Source of the DNA: Aquibacillus halophilus
GTDB lineage: Bacteria > Bacillota > Bacilli > Bacillales > Amphibacillaceae
Reading direction: 5' to 3'
DNA: 64,000 nucleotides
Assembly (NCBI RefSeq): GCF_009649745.1
Contig: NZ_WJNG01000003.1
Span: forward strand, 148,877 to 212,876
Shown here one piece after another: positions 63,426-64,000 of this stretch. How positions within the stretch are numbered: position 1 is the stretch's first letter; each line of letters starts with the position of its first letter. The translations under genes were made by a program, and so were the position numbers. A model generated the notes under the pieces. The model was not told where the DNA came from, made no database searches, and saw nothing but the letters and a program-made list of their open reading frames with translations.

Positions 63426-63536
63426 AAGAAAAAAGCAGTCAGTAAACTTATAAAGGATTCAGTTTTGGAATGTATATTGCAAAAGGATGATAGAAAGTGG
63501 CAACTTGATGATCAAGGTGCTTTGAATGAAAATATC

Positions 63537-63573
63537 TTAAAAACTCGTCAAATTCAATGACGAGTTTTTTTGC
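63537..63573 (+). terminator. Terminator after the chemoreceptor
   Basis: AAAACTCGTCA pairs with TGACGAGTTTT around AATTCAA, followed by a T run. Confidence 0.85.
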
Positions 63574-63898
63574 TTAGTTTACTTATTCGTTCCTGAAGGA
63601 TTAACTCCTCTCAAAATTACCGTACATATTAACGAGGATTTTTTTATTACTAAGGTCCATCATCGGTCAATGGTTTAATGAAGGGTAATTTCGAAAAATA
63701 AACTAGATTTTTAATTTACGAGACTACCTTTTTTGGGAACATTGATAGGATTGTTGTAGATTAATTTTAGTTTTATGAACTACCATTTTTGTAATTATTT
63801 TACAAGTATTTAGAGAATTAGCACAAGTGAACCTCTCCACCTAAATCATAGATTTTGATAGAGCATCCCTTGTCTTAAATACAGTACAAACTAAGCGA
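63574..63898. other. Gene-free chromosomal stretch
   Basis: No gene or clear element seen. Confidence 0.4.
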
Positions 63899-64000
63899 TT
63901 AAGCCACCTTCGGTGCCTCAAGAGCCTGAATAAGACTAATGAATGAAGACAAGGTTTGAGATGTTCTTTTTGCCAATACAGGGACTTTTGCCTGCAAGGA
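63899..64000 (-). CDS. C-terminal end of an unidentified protein, partial
   Basis: A minus-strand frame enters at the window edge and ends with TAA at 63901-63899. The last 33 residues include LQAKVPVLAKRTSQTLSSFI and SLIQALEAPKVA. The rest lies outside the window. Family not recognised; a transposase tail is possible but unsupported. Confidence 0.3.
   Translation of the reverse strand, partial: SLQAKVPVLAKRTSQTLSSFISLIQALEAPKVA

Overview
The window comes from a low-GC, endospore-forming Firmicute of the Bacillaceae type. The evidence is smpB next to a Bacillus-like tmRNA, an alpha/beta small acid-soluble spore protein, a GerW-like protein, bacilliredoxin, GerA-type germinant receptor genes and a Spo0E-like phosphatase. 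An NhaC-family antiporter and many chemoreceptors would suit a motile, possibly alkaliphilic or halotolerant member. No species call is possible from the sequence alone.

Positions 1-1628 are chromosomal: the start of a GNAT gene on the minus strand, smpB, ssrA and the ssrA terminator. Positions 1629-39361 form one complete 37.7-kb Tn7-like transposon inserted 28 bp past the 3' end of ssrA. It begins TGTGAC, ends GTCACA, is flanked by the 5-bp direct repeat TTTTA, and carries three TnsB-type sites at the left end and four at the right. The transposition module lies at the right end: a decayed tnsB copy, tniQ-1, a tnsA-tnsB fusion, tnsC and tniQ-2. No Cas genes or CRISPR array were seen.

The cargo is varied and partly decayed. 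It includes a two-gene Thoeris system (thsB, thsA), two GAF-GGDEF genes that each carry a single in-frame UGA, a germinant receptor operon (A, C, small protein, B), a KaiC-like ATPase with a LuxR-type regulator, a 3'-truncated group II intron, a Spo0E-like protein, an ECF sigma factor, small membrane and exported proteins, acetyltransferases, and several pseudogenes. A palindromic intergenic repeat recurs more than ten times between the cargo genes in a cassette-like pattern, and I did not see it outside the transposon. The most unusual signal is in the two GAF-GGDEF genes: the UGA sits at the same alignment position, and 21 nt downstream each has a stem with a 5-nt loop (CGGGA or CGTGA) that varies in sequence but keeps its pairing. 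This is the layout of a bacterial SECIS element and raises the possibility of selenocysteine-containing diguanylate cyclases.

Positions 39367-64000 return to core-type chromosome: two paralogous membrane chemoreceptors, a soluble receptor with a C-terminal Cache-like domain, a GerW-like protein, an NlpC/P60 endopeptidase, an NhaC antiporter, an alpha/beta hydrolase, a spore protein, brxA with a HEAT-repeat neighbour, pabA with a pabB-pabC fusion, a beta-phosphoglucomutase, a cytochrome-b/YedY-like fusion, a Fur-type yclNOPQ siderophore transporter, and a cheX-cheW-mcp cluster preceded by a class I cyclic di-GMP riboswitch. Cyclic di-GMP signalling therefore appears on both sides of the transposon boundary: synthesis enzymes in the cargo and a sensor RNA on the chromosome.
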